Made by a program: the position numbers and the translations under genes. Shown in pieces: positions 24,737 to 35,181 of a DNA stretch of 44,638 bases. Location of the stretch: positions 1 to 44,638 of the forward strand of contig NZ_UPHQ01000263.1 of the NCBI RefSeq assembly GCF_900566055.1, in the 5' to 3' direction. The stretch is from Mycobacterium innocens (GTDB lineage Bacteria; Actinomycetota; Actinomycetes; Mycobacteriales; Mycobacteriaceae). Positions within the stretch are counted from its first letter, which is position 1. Every line of letters begins with the position of its first letter. The notes under the pieces were generated by a model. That model saw only the letters and a program-made list of their open reading frames with translations, had not been told where the DNA came from and did not search any database.

Positions 24737-25696
24737 GTGCCGGCACCAGATCCGTCGATGACCCGCATCGACGGGCCATGGCGGCATCTGGACGTGCACG
24801 CCAACGGCATCCGGTTCCATGTCGTCGAGGCCATTCCGGCCGACCCGGACGCGGCCGCGCCGGCCATGGCACGGCCCCTGGTGATGCTGTTGCATGGGTT
24901 CGGTTCGTTCTGGTGGTCGTGGCGTCACCAGCTGCGCGGGCTCACGAGTGCCCGGGTGGTCGCGGTCGACCGGCGCGGCTACGGCGGCAGCGACAAACCG
25001 CCCCGCGGCTACGACGGCTGGACCCTGGCCGGTGACACGGCCGGATTGATCCGCGCGCTGGGACACTCCTCGGCGACGCTGGTCGGTCACGCCGACGGCG
25101 GGCTCGCCTGCTGGACCACCGCGCTGCTGCACTCGCGGCTGGTGCGGTCCATCGCGCTGATCAGCTCACCGCACCCGGCCGCGCTGCGACGATCCACCCT
25201 GACCAGGCGAGACCAGGGCCGCGCGCTGTTGCCGACATTGCTGCGCTACCAAGTGCCGCTATGGCCCGAGCGCCTACTGACCCGGCATGACGCGGCCGAA
25301 ATGGAGCGCCTGGTGCGTATTCGCAGCAGCGCCAAGTGGGTTGCCTCCGAAGACTTTTCGCAGACCATCGGCTATCTGCGGCAGGCCATCCGGATTCCGG
25401 CTGCCGCGCACTCCGCGCTGGAGTATCAGCGTTGGGCGGTGCGCAGTCAGCTGCGCGGCGAAGGCCGGCGCTTCATGAAGTCGATGCGCCGGCAACTCGG
25501 CGTGCCGTTGCTGCACCTACGCGGCGACGCCGATCCCTACGTGCTGGCCGATCCGGTCGAGCGCACCCACCGTTACGCACCGCACGGACGCTACGTATCC
25601 GTTGCCGGCGCTGGACATTTCAGCCATGAAGAGGCGCCCGAGGAGGTCAACCGGCAGCTGGCGCGGTTCCTCGATCAGGTGCACCGGCTCAGCTGA
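24737..25696 (+). CDS. ephE: Epoxide hydrolase, alpha/beta-hydrolase fold (EphE)
   Basis: 319 codons, GTG directly after the preceding stop. Oxyanion segment LLHGFGSFWWSW (52-63), nucleophile elbow GHADGG with Asp120, acid in RGDADPYVLADP, and His in VAGAGHFSHEEAPEEV. An Asp nucleophile fits epoxide hydrolases and haloalkane dehalogenase relatives rather than Ser esterases. It opens epoxides via a covalent ester intermediate in the cytosol; the physiological substrate is unknown. Its stop codon overlaps the end of the convergent marP gene by 8 bp. Confidence 0.87.
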   Translation: MPAPDPSMTRIDGPWRHLDVHANGIRFHVVEAIPADPDAAAPAMARPLVMLLHGFGSFWWSWRHQLRGLTSARVVAVDRRGYGGSDKPPRGYDGWTLAGDTAGLIRALGHSSATLVGHADGGLACWTTALLHSRLVRSIALISSPHPAALRRSTLTRRDQGRALLPTLLRYQVPLWPERLLTRHDAAEMERLVRIRSSAKWVASEDFSQTIGYLRQAIRIPAAAHSALEYQRWAVRSQLRGEGRRFMKSMRRQLGVPLLHLRGDADPYVLADPVERTHRYAPHGRYVSVAGAGHFSHEEAPEEVNRQLARFLDQVHRLS

Positions 25697-26882
25697 CGCA
25701 CGCCCCGGTGCCGACGCGCAGGGTGGCCCCGATCTTTTCCAGCTGACTGGCCACCTCTCCGGCGGTCAGCACGAACCCGGTGTCCGGGTCGTCGACGGCC
25801 GCGCCGAACACCACGCCGAGCACCTGACCGTTGAGGTCGATCAACGGCCCGCCCGAGTCACCCTGCTCCACGTTGGCTCTGATGGTGTAGACGTCGCGGG
25901 TGACCGGCTGGGGGTTGCGGTAGATGTCGGGACCACTGAGTTTGATGGCCTCGCGAATCCGGGCCGGCGTCGCGGTGAAGTTGCCGCCGCCGGGGTAGCC
26001 CAGCACCACGACGCTGGTGCCCGTTCTGGCTTCCTCTTGGGCGAACACCAGCGGCGGCGGCGGCAGGTGCGGGACGGCCAGGATCGCGATGTCGACCGAA
26101 GGGTCGTAGGACACCACGGTCGCGTCCAGGGGTTTGCCGCTCGCGTACACCTGCACACTGTTGGACCCGGCGACCACGTGAGCGTTGGTCATCACGCGCT
26201 CGGGGGCAACCACGAAGCCGCTGCCCTCCAGCACCTTCTGGCAGCTGGGCGCCAGGCTACGGATCTTGAGCACGCTCGGCGCGGTGGCCGTCACCACCGG
26301 GTTGTCGGCCAGCGCGGGATCCGGCGAGGCGACCGGAATGACCGGGGTGCGGCTGAACGGCTCCAGCACTTGCGGCAGGCCCGAGGTGTTCAGCAGCGCC
26401 GAAAGCCGCTTGGGCACCGTCTTGAGCCAGGTGGGTGCCACCTCGTTGACCTCGGCGAGGACCCGTGACCCGCGAACCGCCGCCGCCAACTCCGGCTGAT
26501 CCTTCGACTGGGTCAGCGGCGTCGCCAGCAGCCACGCCGCCGTCAGCACCACGACCAGCTGCACCGCCACCCCGATGACCGAGTCGATCACCCGGACCGG
26601 CCGGTTGCGGATTGCGCCGCGCACGGCCCGTCCCAGCACCACACCCGCGACTTCGCCGACCACGACCAGTCCCAGGATCAGAAACAGCGCGGTGAACAGC
26701 TTGGCCCGGGGGGCGGCGATGTGGGCGACGATGTGGGGCGCCAGCAGCACCCCGGCGATCGCGCCCAGCAGCACGCCGGCAAACGACAGCATCGAGCCCA
26801 GCGCACCGGACCGCCAGCCCGAGATCGCCGCGATGAAGGCGACCGCCAACACCGCGATATCGAGCCATTGTGACGGGGTCAT
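25689..26882 (-). CDS. marP: Membrane-anchored acid-resistance serine protease MarP
   Basis: 397 codons from ATG 26882. This start gives the triad numbering of M. tuberculosis MarP: His235 (TNAHVVAG), Asp264 (PSVDIAILAV) and Ser343 (VEQGDSGGPL), with the redox pair Cys214 and a Cys near the C terminus. Four N-terminal membrane helices form a CvpA-like domain; the protease domain faces the periplasm. MarP is needed for intrabacterial pH homeostasis in acid and cleaves the peptidoglycan hydrolase RipA. An alternative ATG at 26900 overlaps the Nudix stop (ATGA). Last gene of the nth-thioredoxin-Nudix-marP operon. Confidence 0.92.
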   Translation of the reverse strand: MTPSQWLDIAVLAVAFIAAISGWRSGALGSMLSFAGVLLGAIAGVLLAPHIVAHIAAPRAKLFTALFLILGLVVVGEVAGVVLGRAVRGAIRNRPVRVIDSVIGVAVQLVVVLTAAWLLATPLTQSKDQPELAAAVRGSRVLAEVNEVAPTWLKTVPKRLSALLNTSGLPQVLEPFSRTPVIPVASPDPALADNPVVTATAPSVLKIRSLAPSCQKVLEGSGFVVAPERVMTNAHVVAGSNSVQVYASGKPLDATVVSYDPSVDIAILAVPHLPPPPLVFAQEEARTGTSVVVLGYPGGGNFTATPARIREAIKLSGPDIYRNPQPVTRDVYTIRANVEQGDSGGPLIDLNGQVLGVVFGAAVDDPDTGFVLTAGEVASQLEKIGATLRVGTGACVS

Positions 26883-26896
26883 GGCATTCATCGAGT

Positions 26897-27661
26897 TCAT
26901 CGCAGTCCACCCTGCTCACCGACCAGCGCCATCGCGTCGTCCAGTTCGCGGACATCGCTGGTGTCCCAGGGCCTGGCCCACCCCGCAACGTCGAGCACCG
27001 CCGAAATCACCTGGCCGGTGAATCCCCAGACCAGCATGTGGTTGAGCAGAAACGCCGGTCCGGCCCACCGCCGGCTCAAGGTCCGCCGGTACACCATCAG
27101 CCGGTTTTCCGGATTGACGAAGGCCCGCACCGGAACCCGCGTCACCATGGCCGTTTCCGCCTCGTTGACGACATGCACGGGCCCCGGATCGGGGGAATAC
27201 GCCAGCACCGGGACGACGTGGAATCGCGACGGAGCGATGAAGGTGCGTTCCATGGTGGCCAGTGGGTGGAGCCTGGCCAGGTCGAGCCCGGTCTCCTCAT
27301 GGGCTTCCCGGAAGGCGGTGGCCACCGGACCCTGGTCTCCGGGATCGGATGCGCCGCCGGGGAACGCCGCCTGGCCGGCATGGTGACGCAAGGTCGACGC
27401 GCGGACCGTCAACAGCAGGTCGGCGTCGTCGGGAACGCCGCCGTCGACCCGCCCGGACTCGGGACCGGAGAACAGCACCAGAACGGCCGCTTCGCGTTCG
27501 TTACGACGCAGGGATGCGGTCGCCCGGGCCGCCGTCACCATGGCCAGCATTTCGGCCGGCAGCCGCCGCCGGACCGCGTCGGGCACCCGGTCCACGTTGT
27601 CGACCAGCGGGCGCAGCCAGGACGGGCCGACCTCGGGCGTCAGGGCAACCCCAGCGTTCAC
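26897..27661 (-). CDS. CoA pyrophosphatase-type Nudix hydrolase (Rv3672c type)
   Basis: 254 codons. GTG 27661 is chosen because a perfect AAGGAGG lies 5 nt before it. It carries the joint UPF0035/Nudix signature of CoA pyrophosphatases: RASTLRHHAGQAAFPGG followed by DPGDQGPVATAFREAHEETGL. The REAHEE part supplies the metal-binding glutamates. It probably hydrolyses coenzyme A or its derivatives to 4'-phosphopantetheine and 3',5'-ADP, limiting CoA pools. Operon member between the thioredoxin-like gene and marP. Confidence 0.85.
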   Translation of the reverse strand: MNAGVALTPEVGPSWLRPLVDNVDRVPDAVRRRLPAEMLAMVTAARATASLRRNEREAAVLVLFSGPESGRVDGGVPDDADLLLTVRASTLRHHAGQAAFPGGASDPGDQGPVATAFREAHEETGLDLARLHPLATMERTFIAPSRFHVVPVLAYSPDPGPVHVVNEAETAMVTRVPVRAFVNPENRLMVYRRTLSRRWAGPAFLLNHMLVWGFTGQVISAVLDVAGWARPWDTSDVRELDDAMALVGEQGGLR

Positions 27662-27666
27662 CGGCG

Positions 27667-27673
27667 CCTCCTT
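27667..27673 (-). promoter_or_regulatory. Ribosome binding site fixing the Nudix start
   Basis: AAGGAGG on the minus strand, 5 nt before GTG 27661. It argues against the longer frame beginning at TTG 27712. Confidence 0.8.
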
Positions 27674-27716
27674 GTCGGGCTGGTCGGGTGCACCTGCCCG
27701 CCTTCTCTCCAACCGC

Positions 27717-29158
<1,442 letters not shown>

Positions 29159-29165
29159 CTACGAC

Positions 29166-29171
29166 AGAGTA
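29166..29171 (-). promoter_or_regulatory. -10 hexamer of leaderless nth operon promoter
   Basis: TACTCT on the minus strand, 7 nt before the nth GTG. Confidence 0.5.
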
Positions 29172-29214
29172 CTGATTTCGTGATCTGACCGAGACCTCGT
29201 GTTGATTCAAGGCC

Positions 29215-29562
29215 ATGTTTACTCTCCTTGTGTCGTGGTTGCTGGTGGCGTGCGTTCCGGCGTTGCTGATGCTGACCACCCTCGGCCTTGGTCGGCTGGA
29301 ACAGTCGCTTTCCTGCGATACCGTGACCGCCTCGGACGTTGCCGAGTTTCTCGAGCAGGCTCAGGCCGTCGATGTGCACCGACTGGCCCGTGAGGGCATG
29401 CCGGAGGCGCTGGCTTATCTGCATCGACGCCAGGCGCCGGCCCTGACCGAGGCCCCCGCCACCGGGGCCCTCACCGGCAAGCATCACGCCGATCCGTACC
29501 GTGCAGCCCCTCGACACATCCATTCCCGGGTTAAGGCGACTCGACATGTCAATCGTGTGTAG
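29215..29562 (+). CDS. Small membrane protein (Rv3675 type)
   Basis: 115 codons. One N-terminal hydrophobic helix (FTLLVSWLLVACVPALLMLTTLGLG) is followed by a soluble region with EFLEQAQAVDVHRLAREGMPEALAYLHRR in pieces typical of a short amphipathic helix pair. The tail is His/Arg-rich. Size and position match M. tuberculosis Rv3675, a conserved membrane protein of unknown function next to crp. It may be membrane-anchored with the tail inside. Confidence 0.72.
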   Translation: MFTLLVSWLLVACVPALLMLTTLGLGRLEQSLSCDTVTASDVAEFLEQAQAVDVHRLAREGMPEALAYLHRRQAPALTEAPATGALTGKHHADPYRAAPRHIHSRVKATRHVNRV

Positions 29563-29660
29563 CGTTGGCACGTCGTACCGATTGGCCTAACCTGTACACC
29601 GGCGCTGGTCAAGAGGGACGGCCTGCCCGTATCACTTCGTTGGAAAGCTGAAGAGGCAAC

Positions 29661-30335
29661 GTGGACGAGATCCTGGCAAGGGCAGGAATCTTCCAAGGGG
29701 TTGAGCCCAGCGCGGTCGCGGCACTGACCAAGCAGCTGCAGCCCGTTGACTTCCCCCGCGGACACACGGTTTTCGCTGAAGGTGAGCCGGGCGATCGGCT
29801 GTACATCATCATCTCGGGCAAGGTGAAGATCGGGCGCCGCTCGCCCGACGGCCGGGAGAACTTGCTGACCATCATGGGGCCGTCCGACATGTTCGGCGAG
29901 CTGTCGATCTTCGACCCCGGGCCGCGGACGTCCAGCGCGACCACCATCACCGAGGTGCGGGCGGTCTCGATGGACCGCGACGCGCTGCGGGCGTGGATCG
30001 CCGATCGTCCGGAAATCGCCGAGCAGCTGCTGCGCGTCCTGGCGCGCCGGTTGCGGCGCACCAACAACAATCTGGCCGACCTCATCTTCACCGACGTCCC
30101 CGGCCGGGTGGCCAAGCAACTGCTGCAGCTCGCCCAACGTTTCGGCACCCAGGAGGGCGGCGCGATGCGGGTCACCCACGACCTCACTCAGGAGGAGATC
30201 GCCCAGCTGGTCGGCGCTTCCCGGGAGACGGTGAACAAAGCGCTGGCCGACTTCGCGCACCGCGGCTGGATCCGGTTGGAGGGCAAGAGCGTGCTCATCT
30301 CCGACTCCGAACGCCTGGCGCGCCGGGCTCGGTAG
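29661..30335 (+). CDS. crp: cAMP receptor protein, Crp/Fnr-family regulator
   Basis: 224 codons, the same length as M. tuberculosis CRP (Rv3676). An N-terminal cyclic-nucleotide-binding domain with the phosphate-binding cassette [18 protein letters not shown] is followed by the long dimer helix ([20 protein letters not shown]). The C-terminal winged HTH contains [27 protein letters not shown] start after a GAAGAGG ribosome binding site. It binds cAMP and DNA at TGTGA-type half-sites to control starvation and persistence genes. I did not find a clear such site immediately upstream here. Confidence 0.95.
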   Translation: MDEILARAGIFQGVEPSAVAALTKQLQPVDFPRGHTVFAEGEPGDRLYIIISGKVKIGRRSPDGRENLLTIMGPSDMFGELSIFDPGPRTSSATTITEVRAVSMDRDALRAWIADRPEIAEQLLRVLARRLRRTNNNLADLIFTDVPGRVAKQLLQLAQRFGTQEGGAMRVTHDLTQEEIAQLVGASRETVNKALADFAHRGWIRLEGKSVLISDSERLARRAR

Positions 30336-30393
30336 TTTCCTCTGCCGAGCCTGTAATTCTGCAGGCCTCCACTCGCGCTTTGGCTGCAAATTT

Positions 30394-31179
30394 TCAGTCT
30401 CGGCGCAGATAGTCCAGTTGCACCTGCACCGACCATTCGGCCGCATCCCAGAGCTTCTCGTCGACATCGACATAGACATGTTCGACGACCTGACGGGTGG
30501 TGGCATTGTCGCCGAGGTCCCGTAGCGCCGAGCGCACCTGCTCGAGCCGCTCCTGCCGGTGCGCGAGGTACCCTTGCGCGACGGCCGCGACATCAGTCAA
30601 TTCCGGCCCATGCCCGGGCAGCACCACACGCCGGCCCAGACCGCGCAGCCGATATAGCGATTCCAGGTAGTCGGTCAGGCTGCCGTCGTCCTTGTCCAGA
30701 ACGGTGGTGCCGCGGCCCAGCACGCTGTCGGCCGTCAGCACGGCATCGTCGAGGAGGAACGACAGCGAGTCGGCAGTGTGACCCGGGGTGGCCAGCACGG
30801 TGATCTCCAGCCCGGCAGCCTCGATCACTTCCCGATCGCCCAGCACCACCCGATCGCCGCGCAGAAATTGCGGGTCCGCGGCGCGCACCGGCGCCCCGGT
30901 CAGCTCGACCAGCTTGTCGATGCCGTCGGTATGGTCGCCGTGGCGATGGCTGATCAGCACCAGCGCGATGCGGCCCAGCGCGGCGATCCGTTCGATGTTT
31001 CCGTCGTCGCCCGGCCCCGGATCGACGATGACCAGCTCGTCGCTGCCCGATCCGCACAGCACCCAGGTGTTGGTGCCCTCCAGCGTCAGCAGGCCGGGAT
31101 TGTCGGCCACCAGCACCGATGCCGTGTCGGTGACCGGCCGCAGCCGGCCGTAGGCAGGATGGGTCAGCGGCTCGGTCAC
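30394..31179 (-). CDS. Metallo-beta-lactamase-fold hydrolase (Rv3677c type)
   Basis: 261 codons from GTG 31179, which overlaps the ridA stop (GTGA). Metal ligands: ISHRHGDHTDGID (HxHxDH), ATPGHTADSLSF and VLPGHGPEL. The C-terminal winged-helix-like region (ATTRQVVEHVYVDVDEKLWDAAEWSVQVQLDYL) is that of the LACTB2/glyoxalase-II-like group, so an endoribonuclease or thioester hydrolase activity is more likely than antibiotic hydrolysis. Third gene of the DUF4177-RidA-hydrolase operon; converges on crp. Confidence 0.85.
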   Translation of the reverse strand: MTEPLTHPAYGRLRPVTDTASVLVADNPGLLTLEGTNTWVLCGSGSDELVIVDPGPGDDGNIERIAALGRIALVLISHRHGDHTDGIDKLVELTGAPVRAADPQFLRGDRVVLGDREVIEAAGLEITVLATPGHTADSLSFLLDDAVLTADSVLGRGTTVLDKDDGSLTDYLESLYRLRGLGRRVVLPGHGPELTDVAAVAQGYLAHRQERLEQVRSALRDLGDNATTRQVVEHVYVDVDEKLWDAAEWSVQVQLDYLRRD

Positions 31180-31640
31180 GGCCGCTGGCCGACCTCCACG
31201 ATCAGCTCGACTTCGACGGGGGCACCCAGCGGTAACTCGGATACGCCGACGGCCGAACGCGCATGCGCGCCGTTGTCGCCGAACACCTCGGCAAGCAGGT
31301 CCGAGGCTCCGTTGATGATGCTGGGCTGACCGTGAAATCCCGGTGCGGAGGCGACGAACCCGACCACCTTGACCACCCGCGTCACCGAGTCCAGGCCCGC
31401 CAGCGAATCCACCGCCGCCAGCGCGTTGAGCGCACAAATGCGCGCCGCCGCCTTGGCTTCCTCCGGCGTGATGTCTGCGCCCACCTTGCCCGTGCATGCC
31501 AGCTTTCCGGCCTCGAAGGGCAACTGCCCCGAGGTGTAGACGAGGTTGCCGGTGCGCACCGCCGGCACGTAGGCCGCCAGCGGCGCCACCATCTCCGGAA
31601 GGGTGATGCCCAGTTGCGCGAGCCGGGATCTAGCGTCCAT
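31176..31640 (-). CDS. RidA/YjgF-family protein (Rv3678c type)
   Basis: 154 codons from ATG 31640, whose first base overlaps the last base of the preceding TAA (TAATG). Residues GNLVYTSGQLPFEAGKL, ARICALNALAAVDSLAGLDSVTRVVKV and the C-terminal LPLGAPVEVELIVEV match the YjgF/YER057c/UK114 fold. RidA proteins hydrolyse reactive enamine/imine intermediates released by PLP enzymes. The usual catalytic Arg is not obvious at the C-terminal half (HARSAVGVSELPLGAPVEVE), so activity may differ. Cytosolic trimer by family. Confidence 0.85.
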   Translation of the reverse strand: MDARSRLAQLGITLPEMVAPLAAYVPAVRTGNLVYTSGQLPFEAGKLACTGKVGADITPEEAKAAARICALNALAAVDSLAGLDSVTRVVKVVGFVASAPGFHGQPSIINGASDLLAEVFGDNGAHARSAVGVSELPLGAPVEVELIVEVGQRP

Positions 31641-31801
31641 TACTTCGGGCGCTTCAGGTAGGCGACGTGCTGCTCGCCGGTTGGCCCCGGCAACACCGCG
31701 ACCAGCTCCCAGCCGTCGGCTCCCCACTGGTCGAGGATCTGTTTGGTGGCGTGCGTGAGCAGCGGAACCGTCGCGTACTCCCATGCGGAGGGTTGGGTCA
31801 T
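31640..31801 (-). CDS. Small DUF4177-like protein (Rv3678A type)
   Basis: 53 codons, ATG 31801 to TAA at 31640. It begins MTQPSAWEYATVPLL and continues with ILDQWGADGWELVAVLPG, the GWELV core of DUF4177, and ends YLKRPK. It is first in the operon with ridA (TAATG overlap) and the metallo-hydrolase. A TAAGCT hexamer lies 6 nt before the ATG, so the mRNA is probably leaderless. DUF4177 proteins are small and of unknown role. Confidence 0.82.
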   Translation of the reverse strand: MTQPSAWEYATVPLLTHATKQILDQWGADGWELVAVLPGPTGEQHVAYLKRPK

Positions 31802-31807
31802 GACGCG

Positions 31808-31813
31808 AGCTTA
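31808..31813 (-). promoter_or_regulatory. -10 hexamer of leaderless DUF4177-ridA operon
   Basis: TAAGCT on the minus strand, 6 nt before ATG 31801. The divergent Rv3679-type promoter is about 60 bp away. Confidence 0.45.
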
Positions 31814-31868
31814 TCTGCCGCCGTTGACAAGCTCCGGCCAGCCCGGCGGCCGGGCGAAGCGGTAGGGC

Positions 31869-31874
31869 TAGCAT
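31869..31874 (+). promoter_or_regulatory. -10 hexamer upstream of the ArsA-like ATPase pair
   Basis: TAGCAT, 3 nt before ATG 31878 and 6 nt before GTG 31881. By the spacing seen at other genes of this window, the leaderless start would be the GTG. Confidence 0.45.
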
Positions 31875-31877
31875 GCG

Positions 31878-32903
31878 ATGGTGGCGAACACACCTAACGA
31901 CGGTCCCTCCGTCGGCTGGCCGTCGCGCCTGTCGAAGGCCCGCTTGCACTTTGTGACCGGCAAAGGCGGCACCGGGAAGTCCACCATCGCGGCCGCACTG
32001 GCGCTGACTCTGGCAGCCGGTGGCCGCAAGGTCCTGCTCATCGAAGTCGAAGGGCGCCAAGGGATTGCGCAACTCTTCGATGTCCCGCCGCTGCCCTATC
32101 AGGAGGTCAAGATCGCGACCGCCGAACGCGGCGGGCAGGTGAACGCACTGGCAATCGATATCGAGGCCGCGTTCCTGGAATACCTCGACATGTTCTACAA
32201 CCTGGGCATCGCGGGCCGGGCAATGCGACGCGTCGGTGCGATCGAGTTCGCGACGACGATCGCGCCCGGCCTTCGCGATGTGCTGCTCACCGGCAAGATC
32301 AAGGAAACGGTGGTCCGCCTCAACAAGGGGGCCAAAAACCCGGTGTATGACGCGATAGTCGTCGACGCACCGCCGACGGGGCGCATCGCGCGCTTCCTGG
32401 ACGTCACCAAGGCGGTCTCCGATTTGGCCAAGGGCGGTCCGGTGCATTCGCAGGCCGAAGGGGTGGTGAGGTTGCTGCACTCCGATCAGACCGCTATCCA
32501 TCTGGTGACGCTGCTGGAAGCGCTGCCGGTGCAGGAGACCCTGGAAGCGATCGAGGAGCTCGCCGAGATGCAATTACCGATCGGCAGTGTCATCGTCAAC
32601 CGCAATATTCCGGCCCACCTGAGTGCAGAGGACCTCGCGAAGGCCGCCGAGGGCGATGTTGACGCCGACTCGGTGCGGTCCGGTTTGGCAATGGCCGGAA
32701 TCGAGCTGGCGGCATCGGATTTCGCCGGTCTGCTGACCGAGACCATCCAGCACGCCAGCCGAATCAGCGCACGCGCCGAGAGCGCGCGACAGCTTGACGC
32801 CTTGCATGTTCCACGGCTGGAATTACCTACGATTTCCGACGGTGTCGACTTGGGCAGCTTGTATGAGCTTTCGGAATCGTTTGCACAGCAGGGGGTTCGA
32901 TGA
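31878..32903 (+). CDS. ArsA/GET3-like ATPase, first of pair (Rv3679 type)
   Basis: 341 codons. Deviant Walker [10 protein letters not shown] near residue 29, switch I region [18 protein letters not shown], and switch [20 protein letters not shown]. The fold is that of ArsA/GET3 P-loop ATPases, without the metal-binding Cys of arsenite pumps. In M. tuberculosis Rv3679 and Rv3680 form a complex and have been linked to tolerance of hydroxyquinoline and glycerol-associated stress. The stop overlaps the next gene by 4 nt, so expression is coupled. GTG 31881 may be the real start (see promoter entry). Confidence 0.9.
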   Translation: MVANTPNDGPSVGWPSRLSKARLHFVTGKGGTGKSTIAAALALTLAAGGRKVLLIEVEGRQGIAQLFDVPPLPYQEVKIATAERGGQVNALAIDIEAAFLEYLDMFYNLGIAGRAMRRVGAIEFATTIAPGLRDVLLTGKIKETVVRLNKGAKNPVYDAIVVDAPPTGRIARFLDVTKAVSDLAKGGPVHSQAEGVVRLLHSDQTAIHLVTLLEALPVQETLEAIEELAEMQLPIGSVIVNRNIPAHLSAEDLAKAAEGDVDADSVRSGLAMAGIELAASDFAGLLTETIQHASRISARAESARQLDALHVPRLELPTISDGVDLGSLYELSESFAQQGVR

Positions 32904-34084
32904 GCACTGTACCGAAAACCCTTGACATGGCCGCGATCCTGGCCGATACGTCCAACCGGGTTATCGTGTGCTGCGGGGCCGGCGGTGTGGGCAAGACCAC
33001 CACGGCCGCGGCAATTGCCTTGCGCGCCGCTGAATATGGCCGCGCCGTCGTCGTCCTGACGATCGACCCGGCCAAGCGGCTCGCGCAGGCCCTGGGTATC
33101 GACGACCTGGGAAACACACCGCAACGGGTGCCACTGGCCCCGGAGGTGCCCGGCGAGCTGCACGGGATGATGCTCGACATGCGGCGCACGTTCGACGAAA
33201 TGGTGGTCCAATACTCCGGATCCGAACGCGCACAATCGATTCTGGACAACCAGTTCTACCAGACCGTCGCCACATCGCTTGCCGGCACCCAGGAGTACAT
33301 GGCGATGGAGAAGCTGGGTCAGCTCCTGGCGCAGGATCGCTGGGATCTGGTCGTGGTGGACACCCCGCCGTCACGCAACGCGCTGGATTTTCTGGACGCG
33401 CCAAAACGCTTGGGCAGCTTCATGGATAGCCGGTTGTGGCGGCTGCTACTGGCGCCGGGCAGGGGTATCGGCCGGTTGGTAACCGGTGTTATGGGTTTGG
33501 CCATGAAGGCGATGTCCACTGTGCTCGGTTCGAAGATGCTGAGCGATGCCGCCGCATTCGTGCAATCGCTGGACGCAACATTCGGGGGTTTCCGGGAGAA
33601 GGCTGACCGAACTTATGCGTTGCTGAAACGGCGCGGTACCCAGTTCGTGGTGGTGTCTGCGGCCGAGCCCGATGCGCTGCGTGAGGCGTCGTTCTTCGTC
33701 GACCGGCTCACCGAAGAAGGCATGCCGCTGGCGGGGCTGGTGTTGAACCGCACTCACCCGATGTTGTGCGCGTTACCCGTCGAACGGGCTATCGACGCGA
33801 CCGAAACGCTGGAGGAGGAGCACGGCGAGTCGGAGGCGGCGTCGCTGGCGGCAGCGGTGCTGCGGATCCATGCCGACCGCGGGCAGACGGCCAAGCGAGA
33901 GATCCGGCTGCTGTCCCGGTTCACCGGGGCCAATCCACACGTGCCTGTCGTCGGGGTCCCGTCGCTGCCGTTCGACGTCTCCGACCTGGATGCGCTGCGT
34001 GCGCTCGCCGACCAGATCGCCCCGGTCGGCGACGAAGCGGCCCGCACTGGGGGTACCGCCCACCTGCGGGGGACGGGCCGCTGA
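32900..34084 (+). CDS. ArsA/GET3-like ATPase, second of pair (Rv3680 type)
   Basis: 394 codons, ATG overlapping the preceding stop (ATGA). Deviant Walker [16 protein letters not shown], the [15 protein letters not shown] signature of anion-transporting ATPases, and switch [20 protein letters not shown] central helical region ([29 protein letters not shown]) could cover a hydrophobic client, as in GET3. It acts with the first ATPase as a heteromer. The last about 18 codons (from GDEAARTGG) are encoded by a 56-bp DNA repeat that recurs just after the gene, so the C terminus has been rewritten by repeat insertion. Confidence 0.9.
   Translation: MSTVPKTLDMAAILADTSNRVIVCCGAGGVGKTTTAAAIALRAAEYGRAVVVLTIDPAKRLAQALGIDDLGNTPQRVPLAPEVPGELHGMMLDMRRTFDEMVVQYSGSERAQSILDNQFYQTVATSLAGTQEYMAMEKLGQLLAQDRWDLVVVDTPPSRNALDFLDAPKRLGSFMDSRLWRLLLAPGRGIGRLVTGVMGLAMKAMSTVLGSKMLSDAAAFVQSLDATFGGFREKADRTYALLKRRGTQFVVVSAAEPDALREASFFVDRLTEEGMPLAGLVLNRTHPMLCALPVERAIDATETLEEEHGESEAASLAAAVLRIHADRGQTAKREIRLLSRFTGANPHVPVVGVPSLPFDVSDLDALRALADQIAPVGDEAARTGGTAHLRGTGR
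34027..34082 (+). repeat. 56-bp REP-like repeat, copy 1 (inside the 3' end of the ATPase gene)
   Basis: Identical to copy 2 at 34104-34159 except for one base. It is bounded by AGCGGCCCG and CGGGCCGCT, so it can fold as a hairpin, with a GGGGGTACCGCCC core. It supplies the final codons and, with the next base, the TGA. Confidence 0.85.
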
Positions 34085-34103
34085 GAAGCCGGCCAAATAA
34101 AGG

Positions 34104-34159
34104 CGGCGACGAAGCGGCCCGCACTGGGGGTACCGCCCGCCTGCGGGGGACGGGCCGCT
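34104..34159 (+). repeat. 56-bp REP-like repeat, copy 2
   Basis: Direct repeat of copy 1 after 21 bp. Here the terminal inverted repeat is longer (GAAGCGGCCCG and CGGGCCGCTTC). Short hairpin repeats with a GGGGGTACC core occur scattered in mycobacterial genomes. It may also serve as a terminator. From 34160 to 34470 I see no gene. Confidence 0.8.
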
Positions 34160-34470
34160 TCTTCGGGACACTCGGCGCGGCGGCATCGAGCGTGTACTGA
34201 GGTCGTCGACCGTGAATCCTGGGCGCGGTCACGCCGGATTTTTCCGCCCCAGCCACACGCTGGACGCCGCCGAATCACACTCGGCGTCGAAGATTCGCGA
34301 AACCGGCCCCCACCGCGCCGAACAACGATACAGTGAGAAAACCGCGCTATCGCGCACACGCCAGTTCCTATTAGACACAAGGCAATTAGAGCCAGCGACG
34401 CGACTCAGTAACAATATCGTAATCAGGAACAAGGAGCCGACCGGCTCGCCTGCACCCCGATCCGAGAGCC

Positions 34471-34821
34471 TTAACCGACGCTGCGACGCTTGCGCTTGTC
34501 GAGGTAGTCCGACCACGAGACCACCTCGGGATGCTGCTTGAGCAGTGCCCGGCGCTGGCGCTCGGTCATGCCGCCCCACACCCCGAACTCGACCTTGTTG
34601 TCAAGAGCGTCGGCCGCGCATTCCTGCATCACCGGACAGTGCCGGCAGATCACCGCGGCTTTGCGCTGCGCGGCTCCACGGACGAACAGTTCGTCGGGGT
34701 CCGTCGCCCTGCACAGCGCTTTTGACACCCAGTTGATCCGTTCTTCCGCATCGGTACTGCGGAGAAGGTTTTGCGCCGACGTGAGGTTTGTCCTTCGAGC
34801 GGCCGGACGTGTTCCTGACAC
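34471..34821 (-). CDS. whiB4: Redox-responsive iron-sulfur regulator WhiB4
   Basis: 116 codons from GTG 34821 with a purine-rich ribosome binding site (GGAGGAAGGGA). Four cysteines at 37, 59, 62 and 68 (C-x21-C-x2-C-x5-C) ligate a 4Fe-4S cluster; GVWGGMTERQRRALL is the WhiB turn and a basic tail (KRKRRSVG) binds DNA. In M. tuberculosis WhiB4 responds to oxygen and oxidants and condenses DNA on oxidation. It is divergent from ponA2. Confidence 0.95.
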   Translation of the reverse strand: MSGTRPAARRTNLTSAQNLLRSTDAEERINWVSKALCRATDPDELFVRGAAQRKAAVICRHCPVMQECAADALDNKVEFGVWGGMTERQRRALLKQHPEVVSWSDYLDKRKRRSVG

Positions 34822-35181
34822 GAGCTGATCCCTTCCTCCGGCCGCTGATCGCGACCGCCCTCCTCGGATACCAGCCGATGTTGCGACCTAACACACACTG
34901 TGCACATCGGTGTTACCTGAATCTCACTGCGCTTATAAGTTAGGTGGTCAGGTGGCAATTGCGCAACAGTCTGATAACGCTTTTTTTGGGACGGGCGTCC
35001 CGACTTCTGCCGATCGGCCGGGGGAAAAGCACCCCCTCGGTCCCCGATTAGGTCCCTGACCTGTGACGCACGCGCAAAATAAGCGCCGGGGCGCCGACGG
35101 CGCCGCCGTCACCGCTTTCCTAAGAATTTTTTTCAGTCTCACGGCGCGGGGGCGTGACAACGGGCCGCTACTGTAGTACGC
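34822..35181. other. Divergent whiB4-ponA2 intergenic region
   Basis: 360 bp without a gene that I can support. Contains a T7 tract followed by a small hairpin (GGGACGGGCGTCCC, about 34989-35002), an ATAAGTTAGG-like AT-rich patch near 34935, and the ponA2 -10. Confidence 0.5.
35169..35174 (+). promoter_or_regulatory. -10 hexamer of leaderless ponA2 promoter
   Basis: TACTGT, 7 nt before ATG 35182; no ribosome binding site is present. Confidence 0.5.

Noticed and set aside
33766..34200. Plus-strand frame of 144 codons overlapping the end of the second ArsA-like ATPase and both 56-bp repeats
   Set aside because: It is out of frame with a well-conserved gene and its Arg/Gly-rich product looks like a shadow frame.
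34980..35005. Intrinsic terminator at the T7 tract near 34980
   Set aside because: The T tract precedes the hairpin on the plus strand and becomes A residues on the minus strand, so it is in the wrong order for either direction.
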